Positions 34,320 through 46,582 of a stretch of DNA of 64,000 nucleotides are shown here, piece by piece. The translations under genes and the position numbers were made by a program. The DNA comes from Asterochloris sp. CNOR1 (Eukaryota; Chlorophyta; Trebouxiophyceae; Trebouxiales; Trebouxiaceae), in the NCBI GenBank assembly GCA_963969365.1, contig OZ017763.1, positions 248,001 through 312,000 on the forward strand. The letters run 5' to 3'. The stretch's first letter is position 1. Each line of letters starts with the position of its first letter. The notes below the pieces were generated by a model that had not been told where the DNA came from, did no database searches, and saw only the letters and a program-made list of their open reading frames with translations.

Positions 34320-34801
34320 GTGCTTTTGAGAGGCATTTGTTTGAGACGAGGAGCAAGATGAAATCCAAAGTTAGTTATAGTCCAGAGTTCTTAGCATCAC
34401 CGAAGAACAGGCAGACCTGACAGACTGAAACCGGGCGAGCCTGTTTACCTTCCTCCGGTTATGTCCTCATAGGCCCAGACCTCTACGAATTGCTTTGAGC
34501 AGTGGAGTCCACGCCATCACAATTTGGCGGGTTCAGCGCACAGGGGTCTTGCTTTGCACATCAGGCAAGTGTCCAGGAGCACATCAGATTGCTGTCAAGC
34601 GATTGCACCCATGCATTCAGACCTCCCCATGCCATGTTAACTGACGGTCAAATCTTGCCACAGACAGCCTGCATGATTGTGTCTAGGCTTGGCATCAGCC
34701 ACTAGAGGCCTCTTCACTTCTGCAGACACCCAGCTGCGCTTGGTTCATTGCACCAGGCAGCAGGGCGGCCACGCACGCGCTGACCTATCTCAACAGCAGA
34801 C
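34320..34801. other. intergenic, lipase 3' end to AP2 start
   Basis: 482 bp between codirectional genes. It holds the lipase 3' UTR and the AP2 promoter/leader. A TTCTGCAG acceptor-like site near 34718 could end a leader intron. No other gene seen. Confidence 0.4.
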
Positions 34802-37800
34802 ATGGCAGGACAGCAGCCCACCACCACAGTCAAGTACCGTGGCGTCAGCTGGCACAGGTGAGGAACCAAAGGCCACATGTGGCGCGTCTGCAGCCCAGTC
34901 CACAGGGCTTGGCCAGTCACATGTGGCGCCCACCTGCCACTGCACAATCAGGCCTTTGAAGTACTCAGAGACACATCGAAATAGGGAGCAGCCTGGGCTC
35001 CAGGGTGCCCACCTGCTCATGCACAGCAGAATGGGCCGTGCGAGGCTGCCTGCCAAGGTCGCCACTCCCGCCGCCCACCTTTGAGCCCCACATGAGGTGG
35101 TCCTGGCATGAGTGCGGCATGCCTGCGCCTCCAAATGCAGCTGCCAGAGTGCTGCTCAGCAATTTTACCGGGCTCACTCAGGGGGTTGAGCTGATGCACC
35201 CTGTGCATACCTGGGTGACTGTGAGGTCGCTGTCACTTGCAGCAGGGCTGTACAGGCGGGAACACCCTGTCTCATAGCAACACTTGCTGAGGACCTGATG
35301 TTCCAACCGCATTGAGGAGGCTGTGCAGGTAGCACTGCCCTGTCGCACGACACCTGCTGCACAGTTGTTGGCCCTGCCTGCACATTAGCAGCCGGTGCAG
35401 CATCGCAGGCAGCTCCGCCCTGCTGCGGATTTGCTGCACAGCTGGTGGCCTGTGCTGCAAGCCAACAGGCTGTGCAGGCGGTGCTACTCTGCTGCAGCAA
35501 GTTCCCTGCGGCACTGTCAGTGGCCCACACTGTAAAGTGGCTGGCTGTGCAGGCAGCACTGCTCTGTTGCATCAGGTCTCTTGCTGTACACCTGGTGCCC
35601 CAACGTGCAGACTGAGTGCGGGCTGTGCAGGCAGCACTGCCCCATTGCAGCAGGTCACTGGCAGGGTGATTTGCAGCACGGCCCACAGCTGCTGGCCGTG
35701 CTGCAAATCAGCTGCTGGCTGTTCTGCAGCCCAGGGGTAGGAGGAGCAGGCTGCACACCGCCCGCTCTAGGCATTGATACAGTTGGAATGTGCCCTGCTT
35801 TTACAGGTCTAATCCTTTCCAAGTGGCTCGGTTGTGCAGCACTTCATGCTGCATCAAGCTGTGCTCTAATCAAAAGTTCTGCTGCACAGCACACAGTTCT
35901 TGCAGACAAGTTCTGCCCTTGCACGCCTCTTAGTCTGTCCTCTTGCCCTGCAGGGACAATCGCAAGTACCGTGCCACCATCTTCAAGGGCAACAAGCCCT
36001 GCCACATCGGCTACTTCCGGGACCCAGTGGAGGCTGCAAAGGCCTATGACCGCGAAGCCATCAAGACGCGGGGGCCCCACACTGCCACCAACTTCGACGT
36101 CTCAAACTACCTGGTGAGTTCCCTGGTGAAGTTTGGTATGTTATGGCTCTGACCGCACGGTACCTGGTACCTTTGACCATGCACTTTCTGCTGCATGCTG
36201 TTGTGAAGCGCAGGCCTGCTGTCCCTCTGGTGTCTCATTGTAGCGAGTGAGTGCTGTTGTGTCAGTTGACCACACAAAGCCGGGTGAGTGCAGTCGTGAC
36301 ATGCTGACATGAGGTGCTGTCGACCTGAAAGCCATCAAGACGTGGTGGGCCTGCACCACCACGATCCTTGATGTGTCACAGAGTTTGGTGCATGTGCTGC
36401 ATGGGACTCTGACAGAGAGGCCGTCTGGCACTGATACCACTTCTCACAAAACCTTGTGAGTGCTGGCTTAGTGGTGGCCAGCCTTTGCAGCTCAGACTGC
36501 CTCCCAAGCGCAGCTGTGAAGATGCATGGACCGCGGTACCATAGATCTGATGTCCGTCCTAGAGGCTGTGGTCCACAGCAATCTGAGCTGCAGCAGGCCA
36601 TGCTGATTGTGAGACATGGGACTTTCAGCATTTTTGGACAGCACCGCAGAGAACATGATGGCATCTTGTGCTGTGTGTCTGACGAGGGTTCTCCTCTGGC
36701 TCCATGCTTGTAACCACAGGCTGTGTCTCCATTCTGGAGGTTTCAGAATGTGGCGCCATGTGGGTGCAAGAGGGGTCTGAAGCCGAGAGTGAGCCAGTCA
36801 AGGGTATGGTGCCGCTGAATAGTGCGTTGCTGTTGCCGCAGGGTCTGTTGCTGAGGAACATAGTGGGTTGCCTTTCAAGTGCAGAGCATGAACAGCGTGA
36901 CACACAGGCCCTGTCTGGCGCTGCAGGAGGGGTCTGATGCTGAGGAGTGTGGTCTGGATGAGGAGTGGCCAGCCTCTCCTTCCCCGCACCAAGGCCCCAG
37001 CAGAGCTACTCCACGCAGAAACAGCAGGTGGGGCACCTTTTGTGGGCCAGCCCTGTATGGCTATCTGCCTGTCCTGGAAGCCTGAGAGCTGCACCCTGTC
37101 ATGCCAGCCTGCTGGCAGAGCTGCCAGAAGCAAGTGGGGCACCTAATGTGGGGCAGGTGTGCACGAACATTGGCCTTTCTTGGAAGCAGAAGAGATGTAT
37201 ATTGTGATGCTGGCCCGCCGGCAGAGAATCTCAGAGCCCCACGCAAGTGGGGCACCTTTTGTGGGGCAATCTTTATGGGCTTCTGCCTGTGTTGGTGTAA
37301 TTCGCCCAGTCATTCGGGAAACGCAGAGCATGTTACCAAAATGCCGGCCTGTGCTGGCTGGGAATGTGGCACGCGCTCTGCTTAGGTCAGCCCAGCGTGT
37401 GGCAGGCCCTGTTGCAGCGTCAGGGATGATGTGTATGGGGAACAGTAACAAGAAACTATTTCAATTCCAAGAGCTGCGCCAGGAAGAAGCAGCAGTTTCC
37501 TTTAACCCTTCATGCAGCGCCTGCCCACAGTGGTTGCTGCTGCAGAAGTCAGGGTGCACACATGTGAGCAACTCTCTTGCCTGCTGGCACGCTGTCATGA
37601 GGGGCCACTGCCTGAAATACCAAACACACTCCGAGCAGGACCCCCCAGATGGTTCTGCTGTTGCAGGAGCCAGGGAGTCAGCAAGGGCCCCAAGTGCCTG
37701 CCCAGCCTCCACCATGCAGCCCCTGACGAGTGCAGGAGGCCTTGGCGCTCCACCGGCCCACCCAAGCACGCCGTCACCCAGCCCACCCATCCCTGCTGCA

Positions 37801-40800
37801 GGAGCACACGCTTCCCCATCTCCAGCGATGCTGCGACTGTTGCAGGAGACACACGCACCCCTCCTGCTGGTGCAGGAGCCATGGTGTGAGTGACAGGTGC
37901 AGCAGAGCACGGTCACCCATTCCCCCTTCACTGCTGCTGCAGGAGCCGCGGAGTGAGCAAGGTCCCCGCCCGCCAGCGCAGTGTCTCTGGGCGCAAGCGC
38001 CTGAGGGAGGCGGCTGCATACTACACAGACTTCCAGCGGGACCCTGCTGCGGCCTGGGCCAGTGCGAAAGACGCGCTGTCGGGCGACGAGGGCATGGGGG
38101 AAGAAGGGGAGGAGGACCGCACCAGCGTGGGGCAGCCACAGGTGGGTTGTGTCGTCTGTCAGGACTGATATGCAATCTGCCAGACCGACAGAAAGGTGTT
38201 GCCACGCAAGTTTGGGAATTGCCTGCCCCAGTGCAGTTGCAGCTCCCACAGCTGCGTGGTGCGCATTGGCATAGAGGCTGACTTTCAGCAGGCCGGCCCA
38301 TGGCAGCTGCAACAGGGTCCCCTGCACGACACTGCTCCTGCAGCTGACCTGTTCTGCTGTGCCTCTGCCCTACCTGCAGGGGTCTGCATGAACAAGCAGC
38401 ACAGCTGCAACCACAACCGCTCATTGTCGCCAGTCAGAACCCAGCATTGCACACACAACACACACATGCTGGCTGACACTCTGCCTGCCTCTCTTCTCTA
38501 GGGGTCTGCTCAGCCACCGCTGCGCAGCTGCAGCCCCTACAGCTTTTAGTTGCCTATGGGACCCCAGATCACACTGACATGCATTCTGATCAGGTTCAAA
38601 ACTCCCTTGCATTCGCAGGGGCTTGCGCCGCCGCCGCAGTGCAGCTGCAGCCGCCACAGCTCGATGTCGTCCGTCACGCTGAGCTCCCCGCAGGGGCCAG
38701 CTGTCGCTGGGGCCTGCCTGTGCGGAGCCTGCGGCTGCAGCCACAGGGGGACATGGGACGCCAACGGCCTCCTCACACAGGCAGGGTCCCAACAGGTGTG
38801 CAGCTTGTTGGCCTCCTCACAGAGGCAGGGTCCCCGAAGGTGTGCAGCTTGTTGGCCTCCCCACAGAGACAGGGTCCCACCAGGTGTGCAGCTTGTTGGC
38901 CTCCTCACAGAGGCAGGGTCTCAACAGGTGTGCAGCTAAGTGGCCTCCTCACAGAGACAGGGTCCCACCAGGTGTGCAGCTTGTGCATGTGTTTTCTTTT
39001 TCTCCAAGGACTGTGTCCCACCAGGTGGTCAGCCGTCATGTGACATCCGTCCTGCTGGTGCTTGCTCCATCAACACTGCGGTTGGCCTCAGGACAGAGCC
39101 AGGGTCCCAACGGATGCAGATGTGTGGTGACCATGCTGACCTCACCAGAAAAGTATGAGGTCACCATACAGATCTCTTCTGTCAGGGACCTGCTGACAGA
39201 GAAAGGTCGCTCCGGACGTGCAGCTCATGTATCACCCTGCTGTTGGCCTGCCCATGGGCTGCAACCAGTGGTTCTCACTATAGCAACACTGGATCTTATA
39301 AAACTCCTGCAGATGACAGCGCTGGACCAGCTGGCGGCTGTTGCGCTGGAGTCCGAGCTGCAGCTGCAGCAGGAAGAGGCTCAGGCCCGGGATGCGCAGG
39401 CGCAGGCTCAGGCCCGGGATGCGCAGGCGCAGGCTCAGGCCCAGGCTGATGAGCCCGCTAGCCTGGGGGGCAGGGGGGTTGCTGTGGATGCAGGGGGTGT
39501 GGCTGGCACAGCGACCGGCTTGGAGCCGGCGCTGGGCAGTGACACTGGGCAGGTGAGGTGCTCAAAACCCTAATTCAATCATCAAGCTTCAAAGCTGCCA
39601 GCCGACGTGACGGCAATGAGGGTGCCAGGGCTGGTCTGAGGCCAGCATTTGGGGCCAGAACATGTGGAGCTGCGGGGTAGGTGAGGACTGTGGGTGGGTG
39701 GGAGGAGTGGAGGAGTGGGCTTGTGGCCTCAGGAGTTGGGGGCAGCAGCAGGGGCAGCACGAACCCTTCAAGGTGGCAGCAGCAGCGGCAACCTTCAAGG
39801 TGGCAGCGGGCAGAGCTCTGCAATCTAGGGGCAGGAGACGTGCTGTAGATGTTATACTGGAGGCCAGCAAAGCAGCAGCATGTGAGGCGGCAGTGGGCAG
39901 CAGTGCTGAGCAGATGAGGCTCCTACTAGTGATCAGGCCGCTGTGCGTAGCAGGACGCTTTGGACAGCTGCTGCGCGTACAGACACAGACCAGCCTGCTT
40001 CCTAGTTGGGCTATATTGCCGCCAGCAGCAGAGCCACAGTGTAGCTTCAGCAGCAGTGCGCCTGACCATGCCAGTTACGCCTTCTGCAGGGCATTTCTGT
40101 GAACACCCACGGCATTGGGGCCACTCCGCAGCTCCCTTACAGTCTGGGTTCCAACAGAGGGGTCCCAGGCCAGGCCCCTGGCAACGTGCTGCGCACAGCA
40201 AGTGCCCCACTGGACTGCTCCACATTGTTCGCTGGCTCTGGCCCAACAACTGAGCACCGCCGCAGCCTGCCCACCCTGCCCCTGCATCAGCACCTGCAGC
40301 AGCACCTGAACCAGGCACAGGCGAGCCATACTTCAGGCCCCTCCGCTGCACCGGCAAGCGACATCAGGCCTGCCTCAGGGGCCACGTCAGGCACCCCCGT
40401 CAGGGGTGCTGCACTGCATGGTGGCTCTGGGCTGGCCACTCTCGTGCACGAGGTGCCGTGGCTGCAGGGCAGGCAGTCTGCAGCGCTGCACCCGCCTGTG
40501 CCTGCTGCGCCTGCAGGGCGTGGCCGGAACGCTGTCGCAGTGGAGGTGCATGCGGTGAGCTCCCTGGCACTGTCAAAAGTCTACAGTGGTGAGGGCATGC
40601 GCAAGTGCTGCGGGGCAGCTCGCAAAGGTGGCATTGTGCACAGAGATGTGGTGCTGACGTCATTGGCTGCATGGTGACAGCACCTTTGCTGTCCTACAGC
40701 GCAAGCCTGAGATGGACGCGGCGGCTGTCGTGCAAGCCGCGTGGGGCGCCCTCATGATTGAGCAGCGCTGGCTCACGGCTGGTGAGGCTGCAGCTGGCTC

Positions 40801-43601
40801 CTGCCATCTTGGCCGCTCTGAACTGGGAGCTGCCTCTGCCAGCATGTGATGCCTGTGCAAGCAGCAGAGCAGGCATGCATCTCAACATCTTGACACAGCT
40901 GAGGTGTTGGCAGTGACATGTGCCTGCCTGACAGATCTGGTGTGCCTGCCTGCAGAGGAGCTGCACAGGGCCATGGCCAGGCTGTTCCCCAGGCTGACAG
41001 GCGTCCCTGGCCCTGCCGTGCTGACAGCCCTCATCCTGAAGGACACTCACGGCAAGGGGCCGGCGTCAGAGTTCTCGGTGATGGCGCGCGGGCAGGTGGG
41101 TGTGCTACCACAGCTGTGGTGCTCGTTGCACAGCTGCAATCCTCAGCTGTTGGTGGCACGGGGTCAGGTGGTTGCTGCAGATGCTATCATGCTTTCTGAC
41201 AGCACACGCAAGGCAGCCTCAGAGGTGTCAACGACGTTGCAAGGCTCTGTGAGTGCAGGCTGTCCTTGTGGTGCAACATCTGTCTGCAATGACCGTACAT
41301 GGTGTGATTTGTAAAAGACTCGGGCTTCAGGCAGCAGCAGGCCCCACCTGCTTGAGTCGGAGCCTGCACTTGGGATGCAGTGGCAAGGCAATGACATCTG
41401 CCAGACTTGTGGTGGCATGTGCCACAGCTGGGAAAGACATGCTGACAGAAGCGGGCCTCATGGGTATTGTCAGCATGTCTGCGTATCTGTGTGGCGCTCG
41501 TGTCAGGGGACCAATGGCAGTCAGCTGCACGTTCATGACTCTTTGTGAGTTCTAGCTGCAGCAGGCACAACGGCTTCCCCTGCAGCTCTTGCTGGCCTCA
41601 TACATTGTTGAGCATGTGTAGTATGCAACGTGGTACTGTCAGGCAGATTGTACAAGGCAAGTGTACAGGGATGAGAGCCTGACATTGTCATGTTCCCTGC
41701 AGCAGGCTTCTGGACAGGGGCATCTCCACCTACTGGCCTTTGGCCTGAAGCGGCTGCAAGCAGGGCCGCCGCAGCAGCTGCTAGCTGGGGGGGACGAAGC
41801 GGCTGCAGCTGTGAGTGTGCAGGGGCAGGGTCTGCCTGCCTCTGCAGGGCCCAAGCGAGAGTATGGGGCTCCTGCAGACAGCAGTGTGCAGGCGGCAGCC
41901 GGGGTGCAGCAGCCGGCAGCCCCTCAGGTGCGCTGTTGTGTCTTGATTACCAGCTGTTAGTGGTGCTCAGGCTGTGAGAATGGTGACAGGATGCTCATGG
42001 GAATCGTCGTGGTTGTGGCTGAGGTGGCCAGTGGCCCATATTTGTTGTAATCCTGAAGAGGGATTCAGAAATTGGCAGACAATGCAGTGAGACAGGCACA
42101 ATTTTGGTGCCGCTTGGGAGAAGGGTGTGCTGCACCAGTGCTCTTGCTGGATGAGCTTGGGCACAGCCTGCAACTTGTATTATCACTTCGCTGCCTGCAC
42201 TGGTTCAGTAGCTAAAGCCCAATCTCACGACCTTGTGCGCCAGACAATGCGAAACATGTCATTTCCAGGGTATAACATGACAGGTGCTGTTCAGGATGGC
42301 CTCCAAACACTGTCTCTTGCTACCTGCAGACTCCTGCGAAAGCAGTGAAACAGTCTGCAATTTCAGCACTGCCACATGTCACTCAAAGGCAAAGCAGCCC
42401 TGCAGCTGTGCAGCCACGGCAGCAGCAGCACCCTGCCGAGCGTCAGGCTGGCTTATCCATAGGTGCATGGATTGCGACTGTCAGCCATGCAGCTCATCCC
42501 AGCAATGGCCACAGCTCCCCTCAGCAGCTCCGCCAGGCAGCGCCGCGGTTCGTGCAAGATGAAGGTGCATGGAAGTCTTGTCTTGGGCCAGGCAGACTGG
42601 GCCCACCAGATCCCTGCTGCTGATTGAAGCAGCAGTTTCTGTGGGTGGCTTTTGTCAGCGTAACCATGATACAAATGGACAGCACCAGTAGCACACTGCA
42701 GCAGCACCTGCGGCGTCTGCAGCAAATCCTCAGCTGCATTTTCCACACATGTGTGTATGCGCCTCTGGCTCCCATCCCTCAGTTGCAATGCCACTGTGTC
42801 GTACTGCCCATGATGGTGAGATGTCACTGTACAGAGCAATCTTCAGGGTACAGCGCCTGCCTGACTCGGCCAACAGCAACCCAACGCCCCCAAAGGCCTG
42901 CCAGCTTTGCCATGTCAACTGATGCGAGCCACTGCTCCTGTGCAGCACTGGAGGCAGGCGTCAGCTCAGCCTCCCCTGGCAGAGTGCCAATGGTTGCTGC
43001 CAGCCAGAGCGTCTCAACTGTGCCGGCGGTGGCAGTCTGCACTGTGGGCAGCAGGTGGGCAGCTCCTGGCGCCATGGCCCACACTGCAGCAGGACAGGCA
43101 GACCGCCAGCCTGCAGCCCACCAGGCTGCTGCAGCTGTGGCAGGCACCCCTGGGGGCCCATGTGACAGCAGCGCAGTCGGGGACCCAGCGGCTGCAGGCC
43201 AGGTGAGACATATGGCCCAGTGCTGCCTGGCTGCATGGCAGCAGAAAGGAGGCAGCCTGTATTGCATGGAGAGCTGCCTGCTTGAGGGTGGCTTCTCTTG
43301 GCCACTGGGGCTCAGTGCCTTTTACATGCATGCAACAGCCACAGGACAGTTGGAGGGTGCTGTGAGAGACAGCAATGATGCCAGGCTTCATGCAGAAGAA
43401 GACACCTGGCCGGCACTGTGGTGGCTACGTAGCAGGTCAAAGCTGACACATCTTTGTGCTGTGCAGGCTGGGATCAGGCACAGGCCGCTCTCACCGAGCT
43501 CTGAGGATGCATATGACGAGCTGAGCCAGTACTTGTCGCGCTGCATCTCAGACAGCAGCAAGCCGGAGCCCCTGCCCCATAGCCCTGTTTATGCCCAGTA
43601 G
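34802..43601 (+). CDS. AP2/ERF-domain transcription factor with long low-complexity C-terminus
   Basis: Exons 34802-34857, 35954-36113, 36927-37027, 37943-38141, (38619-38795), 39313-39552, 40090-40554, 40700-40781, 40956-41095, 41703-41927, 42330-42564, 42847-43202, 43467-43601 conserve phase, about 856 residues. Exons 1-2 encode one complete AP2 domain split by an intron: KYRGVSWH, then KYRATIFKG, HIGYF, EAAKAYD and NFDVSNY. An in-frame stop at 34781 supports the ATG at 34802. A basic patch (SVSGRKRLREAAAYY) and a serine/acidic segment (GDEGMGEEGEED) follow. The rest is Ala/Gln/Pro-rich with an imperfect AQAQARDAQAQA repeat. Role: sequence-specific DNA binding; target unknown, single-AP2 algal type. 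Exon 5 is tentative: it is the only choice that both keeps frame and ends on a unit of the 44-bp repeat. Introns hold several exon ghosts. Confidence 0.85.
35319..35700 (+). repeat. 75-bp minisatellite, five units, AP2 intron 1
   Basis: GGCTGTGCAGGCAGCACTGC-like unit starts at 35319, 35393, 35468, 35543 and 35621 (74-78 bp spacing). Each unit carries a TGTGCAG acceptor-like hexamer. Confidence 0.85.
36314..36390 (+). repeat. ghost copy of the AP2-domain exon end
   Basis: Aligns with 36044-36120, 270 bp upstream. The conserved core is GAAGCCATCAAGACG with downstream CCACCA and GA(C/T)GT(C/G)TCA. Frame-wise AIKT and DVS of the AP2 domain are preserved, the rest decayed. It lies in the intron right after the real exon. 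Confidence 0.75.
36765..37270 (+). repeat. duplicated acceptor and donor edges around AP2 exon 3
   Basis: Upstream: TGCAAGAGGGGTCTGA (36765) copies the real exon start CTGCAGGAGGGGTCTGA (36921). Downstream: CAGGTGGGGCACCTTTTGTGGG at the real donor (37025) recurs at about 37131 and 37246 with CAAGTGGGG. Unit length about 105-157 bp. Confidence 0.8.
37658..37970 (+). repeat. copies of the AP2 exon-4 acceptor
   Basis: The real start (GCTGCAG|GAGCCGCGGAGTGAGCAAGG at 37937) is preceded by copies at 37658 (GTTGCAGGAGCCAGGGAGTCAGCAAGG), 37867 (GGTGCAGGAGCCATGGTGTGAGTG) and weaker ones near 37790 and 37838. Confidence 0.75.
38781..38990 (+). repeat. 44-bp minisatellite, five units, with embedded donor
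   Basis: Units start at 38781, 38825, 38869, 38913 and 38957, exactly 44 bp apart, and differ by only a few bases. Each contains CAG|GTGTGC, the sequence that serves as donor of the tentative exon 5 in the first unit (38795/38796). Units 1 and 4 keep the mRNA in frame; the others would not. Confidence 0.92.
39565..39573 (+). repeat. telomere-like box AAACCCTAA
   Basis: Reverse-complement telomeric unit 12 bases inside an AP2-gene intron. Could equally be a plant-type telo-box by chance. Confidence 0.3.
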
Positions 43602-43961
43602 CAGGACTCATCCTGCGCACACTCAGGACTGCTGCAGCCCCCTAGAGCAACCAGCCCCATGTCCTCCCCGAGCTGCCACCCTTCACCCAGCCTCCAGAAA
43701 TTGAAACGCTGCAAAGCTGACCACCACAGATCTGTCGAATAACTCCTGACCTGCGCTACAACTTGTACATCGTGAAAATCTCTAGCACCGCACCAAGAAC
43801 TTTGCTGTGATCACGTCACCCTAGAGAAACAAATGAGTATCAGCTGACAATTTTTAGGACTTGTCCATGTGTTTCATGCAAGTTGCTGCCAACTGTTGGC
43901 GGTGTATGTCTGACCGCCCTGGCCTTCGATCTGCGAGGCCGAATTAAGAGGGACACAGGGC
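43602..43961. other. intergenic, AP2 3' UTR and next promoter
   Basis: 360 bp, AT-richer than neighbouring coding sequence. No gene seen. Confidence 0.4.
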
Positions 43962-46582
43962 ATGAACCACAGGCCAGACCATGCAACTACATGCAACCAT
44001 CAGGCTGAAGGAGCTCTAGAGTGTAGTGTCGAAGTGCAGCCCATAAGTGGGGCAGACTTGCGCAGGGGCAGATATGTGAGATATGATGGCCATGGCGACA
44101 TCATTCCTCTGTATAGGTGGGCGTCTGGCCAGAGACTGTCATCTTGATTCCACAGCCTCTTATGCGGTGGCTGGGCCATGTAGTGAGCAGGGGGCCCTCT
44201 CGTTGTGCCCTGCTGCAGAACCTGCCGACCTTCACTTCAAGATGTAGTTGAGGAAGCTTTCCACCATCAGGCCTTATCTCGCCTGCAGGAACTGTCAATG
44301 GCTGTTGTACTTTGATTGGGTGAGGCATTTGGCATTCTGATATATGTGTGATGCCAGCCAGTCACTGGCCACTCATACTTTGCAGTCAAGAAGGCCTGAC
44401 ATGCTCATGATTGTGCGCAGCTCCTCCGCTTCTGGGTATATTTTGACACCATTCCCCATTCAGTGGCCTGGCTCTCGTGTGCTGGCTTCGTATTTGGTGG
44501 GCATGCCAGCCTGCTGCTTGTTTTTCGATTCTGGCTGGCAGGCCCCTGTATATTGCCACCTGTTACACACCTTTTGCATAACAAGATACAGGCTGTGCTT
44601 GCTCCCTGATGTTGTATCAAAGAACAATTCCTCCTACAGGGGAGGCACTGTACGTGCTCGGGACGTTCGCTGGCGATGACATTTACACGGTGATCTGGGC
44701 AACTTGATCACATGTCCTCCTGGCAATCTCAGTCAGTGTGGAGTTTCTAACCAACCACAGCCTGGATTTGCCGCATCTCAGTGGGAGTTTTCGCCAAGGG
44801 TGACTATGCTGCCTAGTCTGCCACAGGTCACAAGTGCCGCCCGTCTGTTCTGTCTTTGATGGCTATACTGTTGTACCAGCACTGCCTGGACTGCAGGTGC
44901 GCAATACCCCTGGCAACTGTATGGGAGACCGCTTTGATTGGCTGGTCACGTTCACTTACTTCTTGGGAGACCTCCTGTGGCAGCCAGCAGTCTTCTGCAT
45001 GTTATTTGACGCTATGAACCACGATTTTGAGGCTGAGTGCGTCCATGTCCTGCTGCCGGTCCCTCTTACTGGTCCCTGCAGACCTGTATGCTTGGCCTGG
45101 CCCCTTTTGGTCTTTGTATCTTCTGCATAACCCTAGAGACTTGTCTGTTGCCAGACTACTTGTGTCTATGTAGCACACCTTGGGGATCTCGTCAGCTGCT
45201 CTTTTTGTGATCCATGCATACTTGAACATGCTGCTGCAGGTATGAGGCATGGTACCTGTCCGGACAACATAAGTCGAAACCGCGGTGAGGGAGAGTCGCA
45301 CGGCAACGCAGTAATGCTTGGTTTGCTGTCTTGCAAGTCTGTATTCCTGCTGTCAAGCCCTCACTTGGAGCTTTCATGTACATGAATTGAGGCTCACTGC
45401 ATCGCTAGGCAGCAGTGCTGAATTTTACCTCATGGTCTCATGCATTCTCCCCAGCCGCCAAGCTTGAGTCTGCCATGCCCTTGTGCAGGTATCGCATCTT
45501 TAGTTTCTTCTGGTGGAGTCTGGAGTGGTGGGGGGCCCAATGCTACTTCTGGGCAGTGGTGGCGTATAACACGTCGTCCATTGCGACCATCATAGCGGAC
45601 TGCATCTATATAGAACCCTCTGTTGCGGTATGTCATGGCTTAAGCAGATGTGAGGAATGTCAGGATGATGTGCCCTCAGCACTGTGCGCTTTGGGCAGAT
45701 CGCCCTCCCTGAGCAGGAGCTCCTCTGTGCTCTACAGTCAGGGGTGACCATATACCCTCGTATTGCTGGCGGCATCCTCTTCATGTTTGCTGGCGCATTC
45801 TACTCAATGGTCTTCATTCACCCCTGGTTGATTCCCAGTGAGTCTAGAGGACTACCTCATGGTTGCAAGCTCCTCAAGGCCTAGCTGCTTGGTCAGCAAC
45901 ACAGTATCTGTTATCCTCACAGAAGCCAATCCAGCCGCTGCAAGCTTCTCTGTGGATTGCTGGCTTGCAGGTATCTTCTTGCCATACAAAAGGGAGGACT
46001 GGAGAAGGTGTGCACATTCTGCTGCACTGCAGCTACCAAGCATGTTGTGCGGCCAAGCAAACTTCACCAGCCACTGCAAGACTCTGGGCCAGCTGCCATA
46101 GCCAGATAAAGCAAAAGCGCTGGCGCAGGGTTCAAGTGCTAGAACGTGCTGTGCACCCTGCTGCAGCTTGACATGGTGGGCCATGTGGACTCACTGGTGG
46201 GGTGGAGTATGTTTTTTCATGATTGGAGTGTGCCTATATTGGTACAGTCCAACAAAACAGGACTTGGGAATAGTGGTGAGCCAAGCTTGGGTCTTGTCGA
46301 GCCTATTGTTATAATGTGAAATTGCAAGGCCTGCCTGTCAGCTTTGGTATGAGGGCAAGCACGCCATGGCCAATCCTGCGCTATTCTGCTCATGTGCAGG
46401 CCTATTCTATTGTCAACAGCATTGGCTTTGGCCTGGGCTCACTGCTGTTTCACATAGGAGGCCTCATGATGCTGGCAGAGCAGTCTTCCAAGCGATGCCA
46501 GCCGTCAGTGGCAAAAGTCATCCCAAGCCTTGCAGAACCAGTCAAGCAAGCTGGTCCCCATGCTGCTGCTGAACGCACCTGA
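43962..46582 (+). CDS. multipass membrane protein, family unclear (YrhK-like?), model partial
   Basis: Recognisable coding blocks: 43962-44116 (MNHRPDHATTC... to GDIIPLYR), 44421-about 44535 (LLRFWVYFDTIPHSVAW, hydrophobic), 44639-44689 (EALYVLGTFAGDDIYT), from 44896 (RFDWLVTFTYFLGDLLWQ), about 45242-45284, 45490-45629 (YRIFSFFWWSLEWWGAQ then a long hydrophobic run), 45700-45840 (TIYPRIAGGILFMFAGAFYS) and about 46402-46582 (AYSIVNSIGFGLGSLLFHIGG to the stop). At least five hydrophobic segments rich in Trp, Phe and Gly predict an integral membrane protein. The repeated Trp plus Gly-Ser/Gly-Gly pattern recalls YrhK-type domains, but that is a guess. Phases between the first three blocks do not close, so an exon is missing or misplaced. 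Function unknown. Confidence 0.5.

Noticed and set aside
37461-38327. 288-codon minus-strand frame
   Set aside because: It lies opposite AP2-gene exon 4 and its repetitive upstream intron, has no recognisable domain, and reflects the high GC content of the coding strand.
38781-38990. Regular 44-bp repeats as a CRISPR-like array
   Set aside because: Units are contiguous without distinct spacers and lie in an intron of a eukaryotic gene; they are a minisatellite.
42624-43601. Uninterrupted 325-codon gene
   Set aside because: Only 42847-43202 and 43467-43601 have AP2-gene-like composition and clean splice borders; the rest reads as intron.
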